Assembly: GCF_003457605.1 (NCBI RefSeq)
Contig: NZ_QRAN01000002.1
Location: 62,388-126,387 of the forward strand
Length of the DNA stretch: 64,000 bases
Source of the DNA: Seongchinamella sediminis
Lineage (GTDB): Bacteria > Pseudomonadota > Gammaproteobacteria > Pseudomonadales > Halieaceae
Reading direction: 5' to 3'
This document shows, piece after piece, positions 1-8,270 of the stretch; positions within the stretch are counted from its first letter, which is position 1, and each line of letters starts with the position of its first letter. The position numbers and the translations under genes were made by a program. The notes beneath the pieces were generated by a model. The model was given only the letters and a program-made list of their open reading frames with translations. It was not told the DNA's origin and ran no database searches.

Positions 1-543
1 GCCATGCACCGCTGCACAGCGACGGCCTTTGGCTGGCAGCGGGACAATTACATCGGGGCCACCGAACAGGCCAATCCGTGGACGGAAAGCTGGGTCGATT
101 TTTTCGCCCGCCAGCGGCTGGGGGCGCAGCTGGAGCTCGCAGCCCGCAATGGGGCGGATGGGCGCCTGCTCGCCGGCGGCGAGCGCCTGGTGGCGCGGCT
201 GCCGGTATTTTTCCGGGCTTACAGTCCAGCCCCATCACTACTCCATGGCGACCTGTGGGGCGGGAACTGGGCCAGCGACCCGCAGGGCGAACCAGTGATA
301 TATGACCCGGCGGTGTACTTCGGCGATCGCGAGACCGACCTGGCAATGACCGAGCTGTTCGGCGGTTTCGATGATCGTTTTTACCAGTCCTACCGTGACT
401 GCTGGGACATTGATCCGGGCTATACAAGCCGTAAAGTGCTGTACCAGCTGTATCACGTGCTCAACCACTTCAACCTGTTTGGCGGCGGCTATGCCAGCCA
501 GGCCCGGGACATGATTGCCAGGCTTAACGCAGAAGCCGGCTAA
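1..543 (+). CDS. Fructosamine kinase family protein, C-terminal part (gene cut by window edge)
   Basis: The reading frame is open from the first base, so the gene starts upstream and only about the last 180 residues are present. The first ATG (position 4) is internal, because the family motif HR...FGW.RDN..G lies right at it. The kinase-like loop HGDLWGGN, followed by DPAVYFGDRETDLAM, is the signature of the fructosamine/ketosamine-3-kinase family, which has an aminoglycoside-phosphotransferase fold and phosphorylates glycated amines (protein deglycation). The HGD aspartate and the Mg-binding DP aspartate are intact. It ends 55 bases before an acyl-CoA dehydrogenase gene. Family assignment is firm; the true substrate is not known from sequence. 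Confidence 0.85.
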   Translation, partial: AMHRCTATAFGWQRDNYIGATEQANPWTESWVDFFARQRLGAQLELAARNGADGRLLAGGERLVARLPVFFRAYSPAPSLLHGDLWGGNWASDPQGEPVIYDPAVYFGDRETDLAMTELFGGFDDRFYQSYRDCWDIDPGYTSRKVLYQLYHVLNHFNLFGGGYASQARDMIARLNAEAG

Positions 544-598
544 GCCGCGCGACGCTGCACTGGACCAGGTCCGGCAACCACACCAGGAGACACTGTTG

Positions 599-1780
599 AT
601 GAATATCGAACTCACGGCCGAACAAAGAGCCCTCCAGCAGGAGGTGCGCGAGTACATGAAAGGCATCATGACGCCGGCATTGCTCGAGGAAATGAAGGAC
701 GAGGATCTCAAGGAGGGCGGCGGCCCGGAGTTTCGCCGCCAGTACGCAAGGATGGGGGCCGACGGCTGGATTGGCCTCAGCTGGTCGAAGGACCTGGGGG
801 GCAAGGAACTGTCACATATCGAGCAGTATATATTCACTGACGAGGTGATACGCTCCGGGTTTGCCTACCCCTTTCTCACCACAGAGGCCTGCACCCCGGT
901 AATCGCCGCCCATGCCAACGAGGACGTGCGGGAGGAAGTGGTTCGCGGGGTCCAGCGCGGTGAGGTGGTCATCGCCATCGGCTACTCCGAGCCCGGCGCC
1001 GGCACCGACCTGGCCAGCCTGCGCACCCGGGCGGAACGGGACGGCGACGACTGGATTATCAACGGCCAGAAAATGTGGACCAGCCTGGCCAACTACGCCG
1101 ACTACGTGTGGCTGGCCGCGCGCACCGACCCGGACCCGGCGAAAAAACACAAGGGGCTGACCATGTTCCTGGTGCCCACCGACAGCGAGGGCTTCTCCTG
1201 CACTCCGGTGCGCACCCTGGGCGCGCGCACCAACGCCACCTACTACGACAACGTGCGTATTCCGGACAAGTACCGGGTGGGCGAGATCAATGGCGGCTGG
1301 AAACTGATCACCAGCCAGCTCAACGTCGAACGCCTGTCCCTGTTTACCCACGGCCAGGTGGATTCGCTGTACCAGGGGGTTGCCGCGTGGTCGGCACAGA
1401 CCGACGCCCCCGACGGCGGCAAGCTGATCGAGCAGGCCTGGGTGCAGCACAACCTGGCAAAGGTCAGAACCGGGCTGGAAGCGCTGAAACTGATGTGCTG
1501 GAAACAGGCCTGGGCCATGGACCAGGGCCCGCTGGACATGGCCAATGCCTCGACGGCGAAAGTGTACGGCAGCGAGTTCTTTGTCGAACTCTACCGGCTG
1601 CTGCTGGAGGTCATGGGCACCGCGGGCACCGTCGCCGCCGGCTCGCCCGGGGCAATACTGCAGGGCAAACTGGAATTCCGCTGGCGGGTGGGCTCCATCC
1701 TCACCTTCGGCGGCGGCACCAATGAAGTACAGCGTGACATTATCGCCATGGCGGGGCTGTGGATGCCCAGGTCGCGCTAG
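599..1780 (+). CDS. Acyl-CoA dehydrogenase (first of a tandem pair)
   Basis: A 393-residue FAD-dependent acyl-CoA dehydrogenase, which introduces the alpha-beta double bond in an acyl-CoA. The start at 599 is chosen because a good ribosome site (AGGAGA at about 584) precedes it and the protein then begins MNIELTAEQ, typical for the family; a longer frame from 515 would run into the preceding gene. The middle domain shows YSEPGAGTDLASL and GQKMWTS (FAD/substrate contacts), and the C-terminal part shows FGGGTNEVQRDIIA. It lies 12 bases ahead of a second, diverged acyl-CoA dehydrogenase. Adjacent pairs of this kind in steroid and branched-acyl degraders form alpha2-beta2 enzymes, so a heteromer is a reasonable inference. 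The substrate cannot be read from sequence. Confidence 0.9.
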   Translation: MNIELTAEQRALQQEVREYMKGIMTPALLEEMKDEDLKEGGGPEFRRQYARMGADGWIGLSWSKDLGGKELSHIEQYIFTDEVIRSGFAYPFLTTEACTPVIAAHANEDVREEVVRGVQRGEVVIAIGYSEPGAGTDLASLRTRAERDGDDWIINGQKMWTSLANYADYVWLAARTDPDPAKKHKGLTMFLVPTDSEGFSCTPVRTLGARTNATYYDNVRIPDKYRVGEINGGWKLITSQLNVERLSLFTHGQVDSLYQGVAAWSAQTDAPDGGKLIEQAWVQHNLAKVRTGLEALKLMCWKQAWAMDQGPLDMANASTAKVYGSEFFVELYRLLLEVMGTAGTVAAGSPGAILQGKLEFRWRVGSILTFGGGTNEVQRDIIAMAGLWMPRSR

Positions 1781-1792
1781 GAGGAAAGCAAG

Positions 1793-2932
1793 ATGGATTT
1801 TACTGTTTCAGAGGAGCTCACCAGCGTCAAAGACCTGGCCCGGCAAATCTTCACGGATTTCACCGCAGACGATAAGCTCAGGGCCATCGAGCAGCAAGAG
1901 CAGCGTTTCGACCCCGGACTGTGGCAGGCCATGGCGGAGGCCGGCCTGCTCGGCCTGGACATCGAGCAGGCTCACGGCGGCACCGACCTCGGCTTCTTCG
2001 CTCTTAGCGCCCTGTGCGAGGAGGCGGGCCGGACCGTTGCCCCGGCGCCGGTGGTGCCGGTACTGGTGAGCGCCGCGGCAACGCTCAGGCGCTATGGCCG
2101 CGCCAGGCAGAAAGAAGCCTGGCTGACGGGCATCGCGACGGGCGAGCTGCAGCTCAGTGCCGCCCTGGAAGAATACGCCAATGATGACCCCGCCCGGCCG
2201 GCAGCCAGCGCCGCGCAAACCGACAGTGGCTACGCCATCAGCGGCACCAAGATCTGCGTCAGCCGGGCCACGACCGCCCGGCGCATCCTGCTCTCCGCCC
2301 GCTGCGGCGAGGAACTGGTGGTGGCGCTGGTGGACCCGGAGGCCGCGGGCATCACACTCACGCCGCAGACCGTCACCAGCGGCGAGACGCTGCATCAGCT
2401 GGCGATGAATGCCGTCCAGGTTCCGGACGAGGACATCGTGGCGGTCGGCAACAAGGCGCTCCGCGCCATGCACTGGGCACAACAGGCCACCCGCACCGCC
2501 CTCTGCGCCATGACCGTTGGTCTCACTGACAAAATGATGCGCATGACCGGCTCCTATACCACCGAGCGGGAACAATTCGGTCGCCCGATCGCCACCTTCC
2601 AGGCGGTGAGCCACCGGGTCGCGGACTGCTACATCGACGTGGAGTGCCTGCGCCTGGTCACCGAGCAGGCCGCCTCGCTGCTGGACCAGGGACGCCCGGC
2701 CGGGGAGGCCACGCTGATTGCCAAGATCTGGTGCGGCGATACCGCCCACCGGGTCAGCCAGGCGTCACAACACTGTCATGGTGGCACCGGCGTCGACCGG
2801 GACTATCCCCTGCACCGCTATTGCCTGCAGGCCCGGCAGATCGAAATGAGCCTGGGCAACAGCGCCCGCCTCAGTGCGCAACTGGGCAGCAGGATAGCTG
2901 CGGAGTACCTGGCGACGGCCAGCCAGTCCTAA
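1793..2932 (+). CDS. Acyl-CoA dehydrogenase (second of a tandem pair)
   Basis: A 379-residue acyl-CoA dehydrogenase-like protein, preceded by AGGAGGAAAG-type ribosome site sequence at about 1780-1788. The C-terminal helical domain is well kept: TEREQFGRPIATFQAVSHR, which includes the FAD-contacting arginine, and HCHGGTGVDRDYPLHRY. The middle domain is weaker than usual: the typical SEPxxGSD loop is replaced by a sequence around EEYANDDPARP, so substrate and FAD contacts differ from its upstream neighbour. That pattern fits the non-catalytic or half-site subunit of a heteromeric acyl-CoA dehydrogenase made with the gene 12 bases upstream. That partnership is inference; membership of the family is clear. 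Confidence 0.87.
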   Translation: MDFTVSEELTSVKDLARQIFTDFTADDKLRAIEQQEQRFDPGLWQAMAEAGLLGLDIEQAHGGTDLGFFALSALCEEAGRTVAPAPVVPVLVSAAATLRRYGRARQKEAWLTGIATGELQLSAALEEYANDDPARPAASAAQTDSGYAISGTKICVSRATTARRILLSARCGEELVVALVDPEAAGITLTPQTVTSGETLHQLAMNAVQVPDEDIVAVGNKALRAMHWAQQATRTALCAMTVGLTDKMMRMTGSYTTEREQFGRPIATFQAVSHRVADCYIDVECLRLVTEQAASLLDQGRPAGEATLIAKIWCGDTAHRVSQASQHCHGGTGVDRDYPLHRYCLQARQIEMSLGNSARLSAQLGSRIAAEYLATASQS

Positions 2933-3097
2933 AGCAGGCGGGAGGGATAATTCGAGGCGGTCGCAAGGGACACCCACCCGGCAGAAATAAAGTAATTATG
3001 TGCCATTTCCCGACTCCGCCGCGGGCACCGGGTTTGCGCGCTTTGAGGTCCGGGCATCTGGGCTACAATGGCGGGCCACGCAACACTCGGAAACCGC

Positions 3098-4024
3098 ATG
3101 AACATGCCCAGCCCCCGCAGAGTCCTGGTCGTCGGCGCCCGCTCCGTCCGCCAGGGCACCGGACCCTTCATCGCCGCCGGCCTGGCGGCGGCGGGAGCGG
3201 ATATCTGCGGTATTGTCGGCACCAGCGAGGCCAGCGTCAGCGACGCCCTGGCCGGCCTGGCGGATAACTGGCAGATCAGCACCCGGGGCTTCACCGACCT
3301 GGGGCAGGCGCTGGAGCAGCTCAAACCGGATGCGGTGGCCCTCTGCTCGCCCTGGCGCTGCCACGCGGATCAGCTGGCGCAGGTCGCGGCGGCCGGCTGT
3401 CACTGCCTGGTGGAAAAGCCCATGGTATGGCCGGCAACCCGGGAACAGGCCGATGCGCTGGTTGCCGCCTATGAAAACCAGGGCCTGCTGTTGCAGATGG
3501 TGGGCCAGTGGCCGGCCACGCTGGCCGCGTTCGCGAAGCTGCACGGCGGGCTGCCCGGGGACATCGAGCGCTTTGCCATGCGCCTCAGCCCGATATCCAT
3601 CGGCCGCGACATGGTCACCGATTCCGCGCCCCACTTCATCAGTATGCTGCAGGCGCTGGCAGGCCCCGGGGACTGCGAGCGCTGCGCGTTAACAGTGGCG
3701 CCCGGGGGGCAGCAGCTGGAACTGGACTGCCAGTACCGGCACGGGCGGGGCAGCATCAGCGCCCGGCTGCTGCTGGAGACCTGCGAACAGCGGCCACGCC
3801 CCGCCTGGTACGCCATTAACGGCGCCCGGGCAGACCGCGAGGTGACCCTGCCTGAGTACCGGCAGTCACTGGCCGGCGCCGGCAGCCGCGTGGCCTTCGC
3901 CGACCCCATGCACCAGGTCACCGCCGATTTCCTCGCCGGCCTGGCCCGGGGCCGGACCACCGACGGTGTGAGCTTGCGCAGCGCCCATCGCAACCTGCTG
4001 CAACTGGCCGCCGTCTGGCGCTAG
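3098..4024 (+). CDS. Gfo/Idh/MocA-type NAD(P)-dependent oxidoreductase
   Basis: About 308 residues. The N-terminus is a Rossmann fold (RVLVVGARSVRQGTGPFIAAG), followed by DAVALCSPWRCHADQ and the family hallmark EKPM at about residue 108, where the lysine is the conserved catalytic/cofactor residue. The start at 3098 (MNMPSPRRVLV) puts the nucleotide-binding strand close to the N-terminus; an in-frame ATG at 3068 would add ten unlikely residues, and a TACAAT -10-like sequence overlaps that region. The C-terminal substrate domain is shorter than usual. It is a single gene after the acyl-CoA dehydrogenase pair, followed by a terminator-like hairpin. The substrate is unknown. Confidence 0.75.
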   Translation: MNMPSPRRVLVVGARSVRQGTGPFIAAGLAAAGADICGIVGTSEASVSDALAGLADNWQISTRGFTDLGQALEQLKPDAVALCSPWRCHADQLAQVAAAGCHCLVEKPMVWPATREQADALVAAYENQGLLLQMVGQWPATLAAFAKLHGGLPGDIERFAMRLSPISIGRDMVTDSAPHFISMLQALAGPGDCERCALTVAPGGQQLELDCQYRHGRGSISARLLLETCEQRPRPAWYAINGARADREVTLPEYRQSLAGAGSRVAFADPMHQVTADFLAGLARGRTTDGVSLRSAHRNLLQLAAVWR

Positions 4025-4042
4025 CGCCCCAGTCCCCGTACA

Positions 4043-4068
4043 ATCAGCGGTTGCTGCCACTGATTTTT
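4043..4068 (+). terminator. Terminator-like hairpin after the oxidoreductase gene
   Basis: ATCAGCGG and CCACTGAT form an 8-base stem with one mismatch, followed directly by five T residues. It lies 19 bases after the oxidoreductase stop and before the GTG start of the radical SAM gene. The stem is short, so this is tentative. Confidence 0.4.
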
Positions 4069-4088
4069 GCTAGTACCCGAGGTGCCCC

Positions 4089-5384
4089 GTGAACGACAAA
4101 ATCCCCCTGACCGATGTCGACGCTCCCGTCGCGGAGAACGAGGAACAGCTGGAACTGGCGAGTATTCACGATTTCGCAACCAAACTGGTACAGCCGGGGG
4201 CCAAAGAGGCCCTGGAACACTATGTGCGCTGGCAGGTGGCAATGCGCAGCGCCGAGAACACCGAGGCTAGCGACCTGGACCCGACAAAAGTACCCGACTT
4301 CGCCCCGATTTCCATCAACCTGGACCTCACCACCGCCTGCAACTATGCCTGTGATCACTGCGTCGACCTGGACATCCTCAATACCGGCATCCGCTTTGAT
4401 CACGACAAACTGCTGGAGTCGCTCAAGGTGATGGCCGAGCGGGGCATGAAGTCGGTCATCGTGATCGGCGGCGGCGAGCCCACCCTGTACCCCAAGTTCG
4501 AGGAGGTCATCCGCTTCATGAAGGAACTGGGGCTGCAGATCGCCATCGTTTCCAACGGCACCGGCAACGAGAAAATCGCCCGGGTCGCCGACTGCATGGA
4601 CAAGTCCGACTGGGTACGCCTGTCGCTGGATTCCGGCACTGACGCCACCTTCCAGCCCATGCACAAGCCGCGCAAGAGCTTCACCCTCGAAGGCATTTGC
4701 GCCAAGGTGCCACTGATCAAGGATGCCAACCCGGACGTGACCGTGGGCTTCTCCTACATCGTTACCTGGCGTGGGGCCGAGATCAACGACGCCGAGATCG
4801 TGGAAAACCTGCACGAAATCGCCCAGGCAGCGAAACTGGCGAAGGACAACCGCTTCGATTACATCAGCTTCAAGCCCTTCCTGACCCGCGACGAAGTCAA
4901 CAATGCCGAGGTCATCGATATCCGGGCCAACGCCCACCTGGACGACATAATCGATCGCATCCAGGCGCAGGTGGACGAGGCGCTCAAACTCGCCGACGAC
5001 AGCTTCCGGGTCCACCAGTCCACCGGCCTCAAGGCCATGCTGCAGCGCCAGACCCAGAGCCTGGCCAAACAGCCGCAGCAGTGTCATATGCAGTTTTTCC
5101 GCCAGGTGCTGTCGCCACTGGGCCTCTACAACTGCCCGGTATACCGCAACCAGGACCACGGCCGCCTGGGCGACAAGAATGCCAACGCGGGCGTGCAGGC
5201 CTATGACGCGACCCGGGAGGTCACCGCGGACCTGGTGAAGAACTTCAACGCCACGGTCACCTGCGAGAAGGTGACCTGCCTCTATAACGACGTGAACTGG
5301 TGGATCGAGCGTTTGATCGCCAACCCGGATGAGCTGGGCAAGCTGTCCTGGGATGAGTCGGCTGAGGCGGATTACTTTCTTTGA
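4089..5384 (+). CDS. Radical SAM protein
   Basis: A 431-residue protein with a GTG start. The cluster-binding motif CNYACDHC (Cys84, Cys88, Cys91; a CxxxCxxC spacing) follows INLDLTTA, as in radical SAM enzymes that bind a 4Fe-4S cluster and cleave S-adenosylmethionine. GGGEPTLYPKFEEVI is the SAM-binding GGEP motif. Further cysteines in the C-terminal third (around CHMQFF, YNCPVY and TCEKVTCLYND) could bind an auxiliary cluster of SPASM/twitch type, which is common in peptide- and sugar-modifying members. No precursor peptide or partner gene is adjacent; the next gene is the convergent heptosyltransferase. The reaction is unknown. Confidence 0.85.
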   Translation: MNDKIPLTDVDAPVAENEEQLELASIHDFATKLVQPGAKEALEHYVRWQVAMRSAENTEASDLDPTKVPDFAPISINLDLTTACNYACDHCVDLDILNTGIRFDHDKLLESLKVMAERGMKSVIVIGGGEPTLYPKFEEVIRFMKELGLQIAIVSNGTGNEKIARVADCMDKSDWVRLSLDSGTDATFQPMHKPRKSFTLEGICAKVPLIKDANPDVTVGFSYIVTWRGAEINDAEIVENLHEIAQAAKLAKDNRFDYISFKPFLTRDEVNNAEVIDIRANAHLDDIIDRIQAQVDEALKLADDSFRVHQSTGLKAMLQRQTQSLAKQPQQCHMQFFRQVLSPLGLYNCPVYRNQDHGRLGDKNANAGVQAYDATREVTADLVKNFNATVTCEKVTCLYNDVNWWIERLIANPDELGKLSWDESAEADYFL

Positions 5385-5461
5385 TTCTGTGGGTCTAGAG
5401 GACTGTTTTCCTCCTAACCGCGCATTAAAGTTCCAACAGCTCTGTATGCCGATCGAGTGCA

Positions 5462-5572
5462 CGGTGAGCTAGATTACGTTTCGGGGGCGTCTGCAGCCAG
5501 GGACGGCTGCAGCCGAGCCTGTACATGGACGTACGCTTTTTGGCGTACCCCGAAACGTAATCTAGCTTGCCG
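5462..5572. repeat. 110-bp intergenic hairpin element with long perfect stem
   Basis: The two arms 5467-5486 and 5548-5567 are perfect 20-base inverted repeats (AGCTAGATTACGTTTCGGGG and its complement). In RNA the stem extends outward to 5462/5572 with two G-U pairs. Inside it are two smaller hairpins: CTGCAGCC/GGCTGCAG at 5491-5512 and TACGC/GCGTA at 5532-5547. The element sits between convergent genes (radical SAM and waaF) and could act as a bidirectional terminator, but it lacks a clear T-run and looks more like a dispersed REP/MITE-type element. Confidence 0.7.
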
Positions 5573-5596
5573 GGTACGGCGCCGCAGAGACGAAAC

Positions 5597-6670
5597 CTAA
5601 AGCACTGCCGCAAGTTCAGCCCGACATGCCTCAAACACCATATCGACCGTAACCCGCGTCATACAAACCTGCTCTTCCAGCGGACACACCTTCTTGTGGC
5701 AGGGCCCACAGGGCACCTCCACCCTGACAATCGTTTCGCTGCCATGGGAGGTTTCGGTCCACTTCCGCTCCGTGGGCCCGAACACCGTCACCCGCGGCGT
5801 ATCGAAGGCGCGGCCAAAGTGCCGGGGCCCGGTGTCGTTGCCGAGCAGGAGGTCGGCGTCGGCGATCAGGGACTTGAGTTCACCCAGAGTCAGGCAGGGC
5901 TCCGTCAGCAGCAGGGAGGGTCGGCTCATATGATCGCAGATGGCTTGCGCCAACGGCTCCTCGCCGGGGCCGGGGCTGATGACCACCGCGGCGTCATAGT
6001 CGTCCACCAGGCGGTCGGCGACCGCGGCGAAGCGTTCCGGCTGCCAGCACTTGGAGGCGCCGAAATTGGCTCCGGGGCAAAGTACCACCAGTGGCTGTTC
6101 CGGCCTCGCGCCCTCGGCCCGCAGCCGCTGCGCCACCGCCTGATCGTCGCTCTCGGTGAGGAACAGCTGCAGGCCGTCTCCCGGGTGCTCCATCCCCAGC
6201 GCTCCCGCCAGCACGGCGTAGTAATCACACAGGGGCATGGGCTCGTAGCCGCCCCGGATGCGGTTGGGGACGGGTATGCGGTCGCTAAGCAGCAGCCCCC
6301 GGCCGTCACGGTTAAAGCCCAGCCGGCGGCGGGCGCCAACCCGAAAGGCCAGCCAGGCCGAGCGCAGCGAATTGGGCAGCATTACCGCCAGGTCGAAGCG
6401 CTTTGCTTTCAGCCGCGCCAGTAGTTCGCGCTGCTGTTGCCTGGCCTCGGGACGCTTGTTGCGCGGCGCCCAGAACTCACAGTGCTCCACCCAGGGGCTG
6501 CCCTCCAGCAGGGAAAACAGGTGGCGATTCATGAGCAGGGTAATTTCCGCCTGGGGAAAGCGCTGGAAAAGCGCATCGATAAACGGTGTGGCCATCACCA
6601 CATCGCCGACCCAGGTGGGCAGTATCAACAACACACGGGCAGGCTCCCGGGAGAACTGGATGCTTTGCAT
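5597..6670 (-). CDS. waaF: Lipopolysaccharide heptosyltransferase II (GT9 family)
   Basis: A 357-residue glycosyltransferase family 9 protein. It adds the second L-glycero-D-manno-heptose to the LPS inner core at the cytoplasmic face of the inner membrane, using ADP-heptose. The N-terminus VLLILPTWVGDVVMATPF matches the family motif containing the catalytic aspartate (WVGD), and the C-terminal half has GNDTGPRHFGRAF and VTVFGPTERKWT, the ADP-heptose-binding signatures. The C-terminal cysteine-containing segment VPCGPCHKKVCP is also characteristic of WaaF. It is divergent from hldC across 104 bases, which places two steps of heptose supply and transfer side by side. WaaC is the main alternative, but the motifs favour WaaF. 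Confidence 0.87.
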   Translation of the reverse strand: MQSIQFSREPARVLLILPTWVGDVVMATPFIDALFQRFPQAEITLLMNRHLFSLLEGSPWVEHCEFWAPRNKRPEARQQQRELLARLKAKRFDLAVMLPNSLRSAWLAFRVGARRRLGFNRDGRGLLLSDRIPVPNRIRGGYEPMPLCDYYAVLAGALGMEHPGDGLQLFLTESDDQAVAQRLRAEGARPEQPLVVLCPGANFGASKCWQPERFAAVADRLVDDYDAAVVISPGPGEEPLAQAICDHMSRPSLLLTEPCLTLGELKSLIADADLLLGNDTGPRHFGRAFDTPRVTVFGPTERKWTETSHGSETIVRVEVPCGPCHKKVCPLEEQVCMTRVTVDMVFEACRAELAAVL

Positions 6671-6774
6671 GTTAATCGCGAAAACCTTCTGCTGGCCTGG
6701 CCCGGAGTATATATTCCGGCCCTGTTCCCCGCTACACTGCGCAGGACTGACACTCCGGATATGCCACGCCCGCC

Positions 6775-7266
6775 ATGGACAGCTTCGAGAAGATTTTTAG
6801 TAATCCACACGACCTCGTCCCGGTGCTGCAGCAACACCGGGAACGCGGGGAAACTATCGTGTTTGGCAACGGCTGTTTCGACCTGATCCACGTCGGACAC
6901 ATTCGCTACCTGGAAGCGGCAAAATCCCTGGGCCATGTGCTGGTGATTGCGGTCAATACCGAGGCGTCCATCGCCACCAACAGCAATCGCGAGCCATCGA
7001 TCAACCCTTGCGAGGAGCGCATGGAGGTGATCGCGGCACTGGCCGCTGTCGACTATGTCATTCCGCTGAACGCCGCCGTGCCCATCCCGCTAATCGAACT
7101 TTTCCGCCCCGACATCCAGGCCAAGGGCACTGACTATTCACTGGAACAGATGCCCGAGCGTTTCGCCGTGGAGGCCGGCGGCGGGCGCATTGAGTTTGTC
7201 GGCGACGACAAGACCCACAGTTCCACCGCCCTGCGCGAGGCACTGCGCCAGCGCGGCGAAATCTGA
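6775..7266 (+). CDS. hldC: D-glycero-beta-D-manno-heptose 1-phosphate adenylyltransferase
   Basis: A 163-residue cytidylyltransferase-fold protein equivalent to the C-terminal domain of HldE/RfaE. The motif TNGCFD-like GNGCFDLIHVGHIRYL contains the HxGH nucleotide-binding signature, and EERMEVIAALAAVDYV and KGTDYS match the heptose-phosphate adenylyltransferase group. It makes ADP-heptose, the donor used by the divergent waaF product. It is a stand-alone single-domain version with no kinase domain, so a separate hldA-type kinase must be encoded outside this window. Next comes a gene for an exported methyltransferase-like protein, 28 bases downstream. Confidence 0.85.
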   Translation: MDSFEKIFSNPHDLVPVLQQHRERGETIVFGNGCFDLIHVGHIRYLEAAKSLGHVLVIAVNTEASIATNSNREPSINPCEERMEVIAALAAVDYVIPLNAAVPIPLIELFRPDIQAKGTDYSLEQMPERFAVEAGGGRIEFVGDDKTHSSTALREALRQRGEI

Positions 7267-7294
7267 AGCGAATTCATTCCCGGAGAACCAGCCA

Positions 7295-8161
7295 ATGCAT
7301 GCACTTACCAAGACACTCGCCGCCGCCGGCCTGGCGCTGGCCAGCGCCCTCAGCCTGGCCGACTCTGCCGCCCACAATCCCGCCCTGGTGGCGGCTGTGG
7401 AAGCCCGCGGCGAGCAGGATCGTGCCCGCGACGCCGCGCGCCACCCGGTCGAGACCCTGAGTTTCTTCCAGGTCGAGCCGGGCATGACCGTTGCCGAGGG
7501 GCTGCCGGGAGGCGGCTGGTACAGCCATATCCTGGCGAACTATCTTGGCAGTGAGGGCACCCTCTATGGGGTCAACTATCCGGCGAGAATCTGGGCGCTG
7601 TTTGCCAACCGCAGCGATGAGTGGCGCCAGGCACGCGCCGCTGCCACCGGCAAGTTCAGCGCCATGGTGGCGGGCTTTACCGACAACGGCATTTCCACCG
7701 ATGGCTTTACCTTCAACACGGTGCCGCCGCAAGTCGCCGGTACCGTCGACCGGGTGCTGTTGATTCGCGCCCTGCACAATCTCAACCGTTTTGATGCCCA
7801 GTCGGGCCTGCTGTCCCAGGCGCTGGCCGCGGTGCGCGGCATGCTCAAGGAGGACGGGCTGGTGGGCATAGTCCAGCACCGCCTGCCCGAATCTGCGCCG
7901 GAGGCGGGCGCGGATGGCAATCGCGGCTACCTCAAGGAGTCCACGGTGATCGCGGCCATGGAGAAAGCCGGGTTTGAACTGCTGGCCCGGAGCGAGATCA
8001 ATGCCAACCCCAAGGACCAGCCCGGCCCGAATGACATCGTCTGGCGCCTGCCCCCCTCACTGGCCGGCAGCGAGGACCAGCCGGAACAGCGGGCCGCCAT
8101 GCTCGCCATCGGTGAATCGGACCGCATGACCCTGTTGTTCCGCAAGGCCGGCAAGCCCTGA
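7295..8161 (+). CDS. Exported class I methyltransferase-like protein
   Basis: A 288-residue protein. The start at 7295 is chosen because it gives a clean signal peptide (MHALTKTLAAAGLALASALSLADSA) and follows a GGAGAA ribosome site; a longer in-frame extension would overlap hldC. The mature part resembles a SAM-dependent methyltransferase fold of the COG4798 group: MTVAEGLPGGGWYSHILANYLG occupies the place of motif I. The glycine pattern is unlike a normal ExGxGxG motif, so SAM binding in the periplasm is uncertain. Related proteins are annotated only as predicted methyltransferases with signal peptides. The function is unknown. Confidence 0.75.
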   Translation: MHALTKTLAAAGLALASALSLADSAAHNPALVAAVEARGEQDRARDAARHPVETLSFFQVEPGMTVAEGLPGGGWYSHILANYLGSEGTLYGVNYPARIWALFANRSDEWRQARAAATGKFSAMVAGFTDNGISTDGFTFNTVPPQVAGTVDRVLLIRALHNLNRFDAQSGLLSQALAAVRGMLKEDGLVGIVQHRLPESAPEAGADGNRGYLKESTVIAAMEKAGFELLARSEINANPKDQPGPNDIVWRLPPSLAGSEDQPEQRAAMLAIGESDRMTLLFRKAGKP

Positions 8162-8236
8162 CTGACGGCCGTTGAGACCGAAGCAAAATAACCAAAGGTT
8201 ATTGGGAGAAATAATAAAATATCATGGGGTAATTTC

Positions 8237-8264
8237 TTGCCTGTGGCCCGCGCCTGCCTATACT
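8237..8264 (+). promoter_or_regulatory. Sigma-70-type promoter in gene-free region
   Basis: TTGCCT at 8237-8242 and TATACT at 8259-8264 are separated by 16 bases. The -10 box is one base off consensus. No protein gene begins within 290 bases downstream, so the promoter could drive the candidate small RNA that ends at the terminator at 8446-8480, or the leader of the HAD-PlsC operon. Confidence 0.5.
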
Positions 8265-8270
8265 GAAAGT

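Noticed and set aside
4044-5462. 472-codon minus-strand frame opposite the radical SAM gene
   Set aside because: Long antisense frames are common in this GC-rich DNA; the plus-strand gene has clear motifs and the antisense translation has none.
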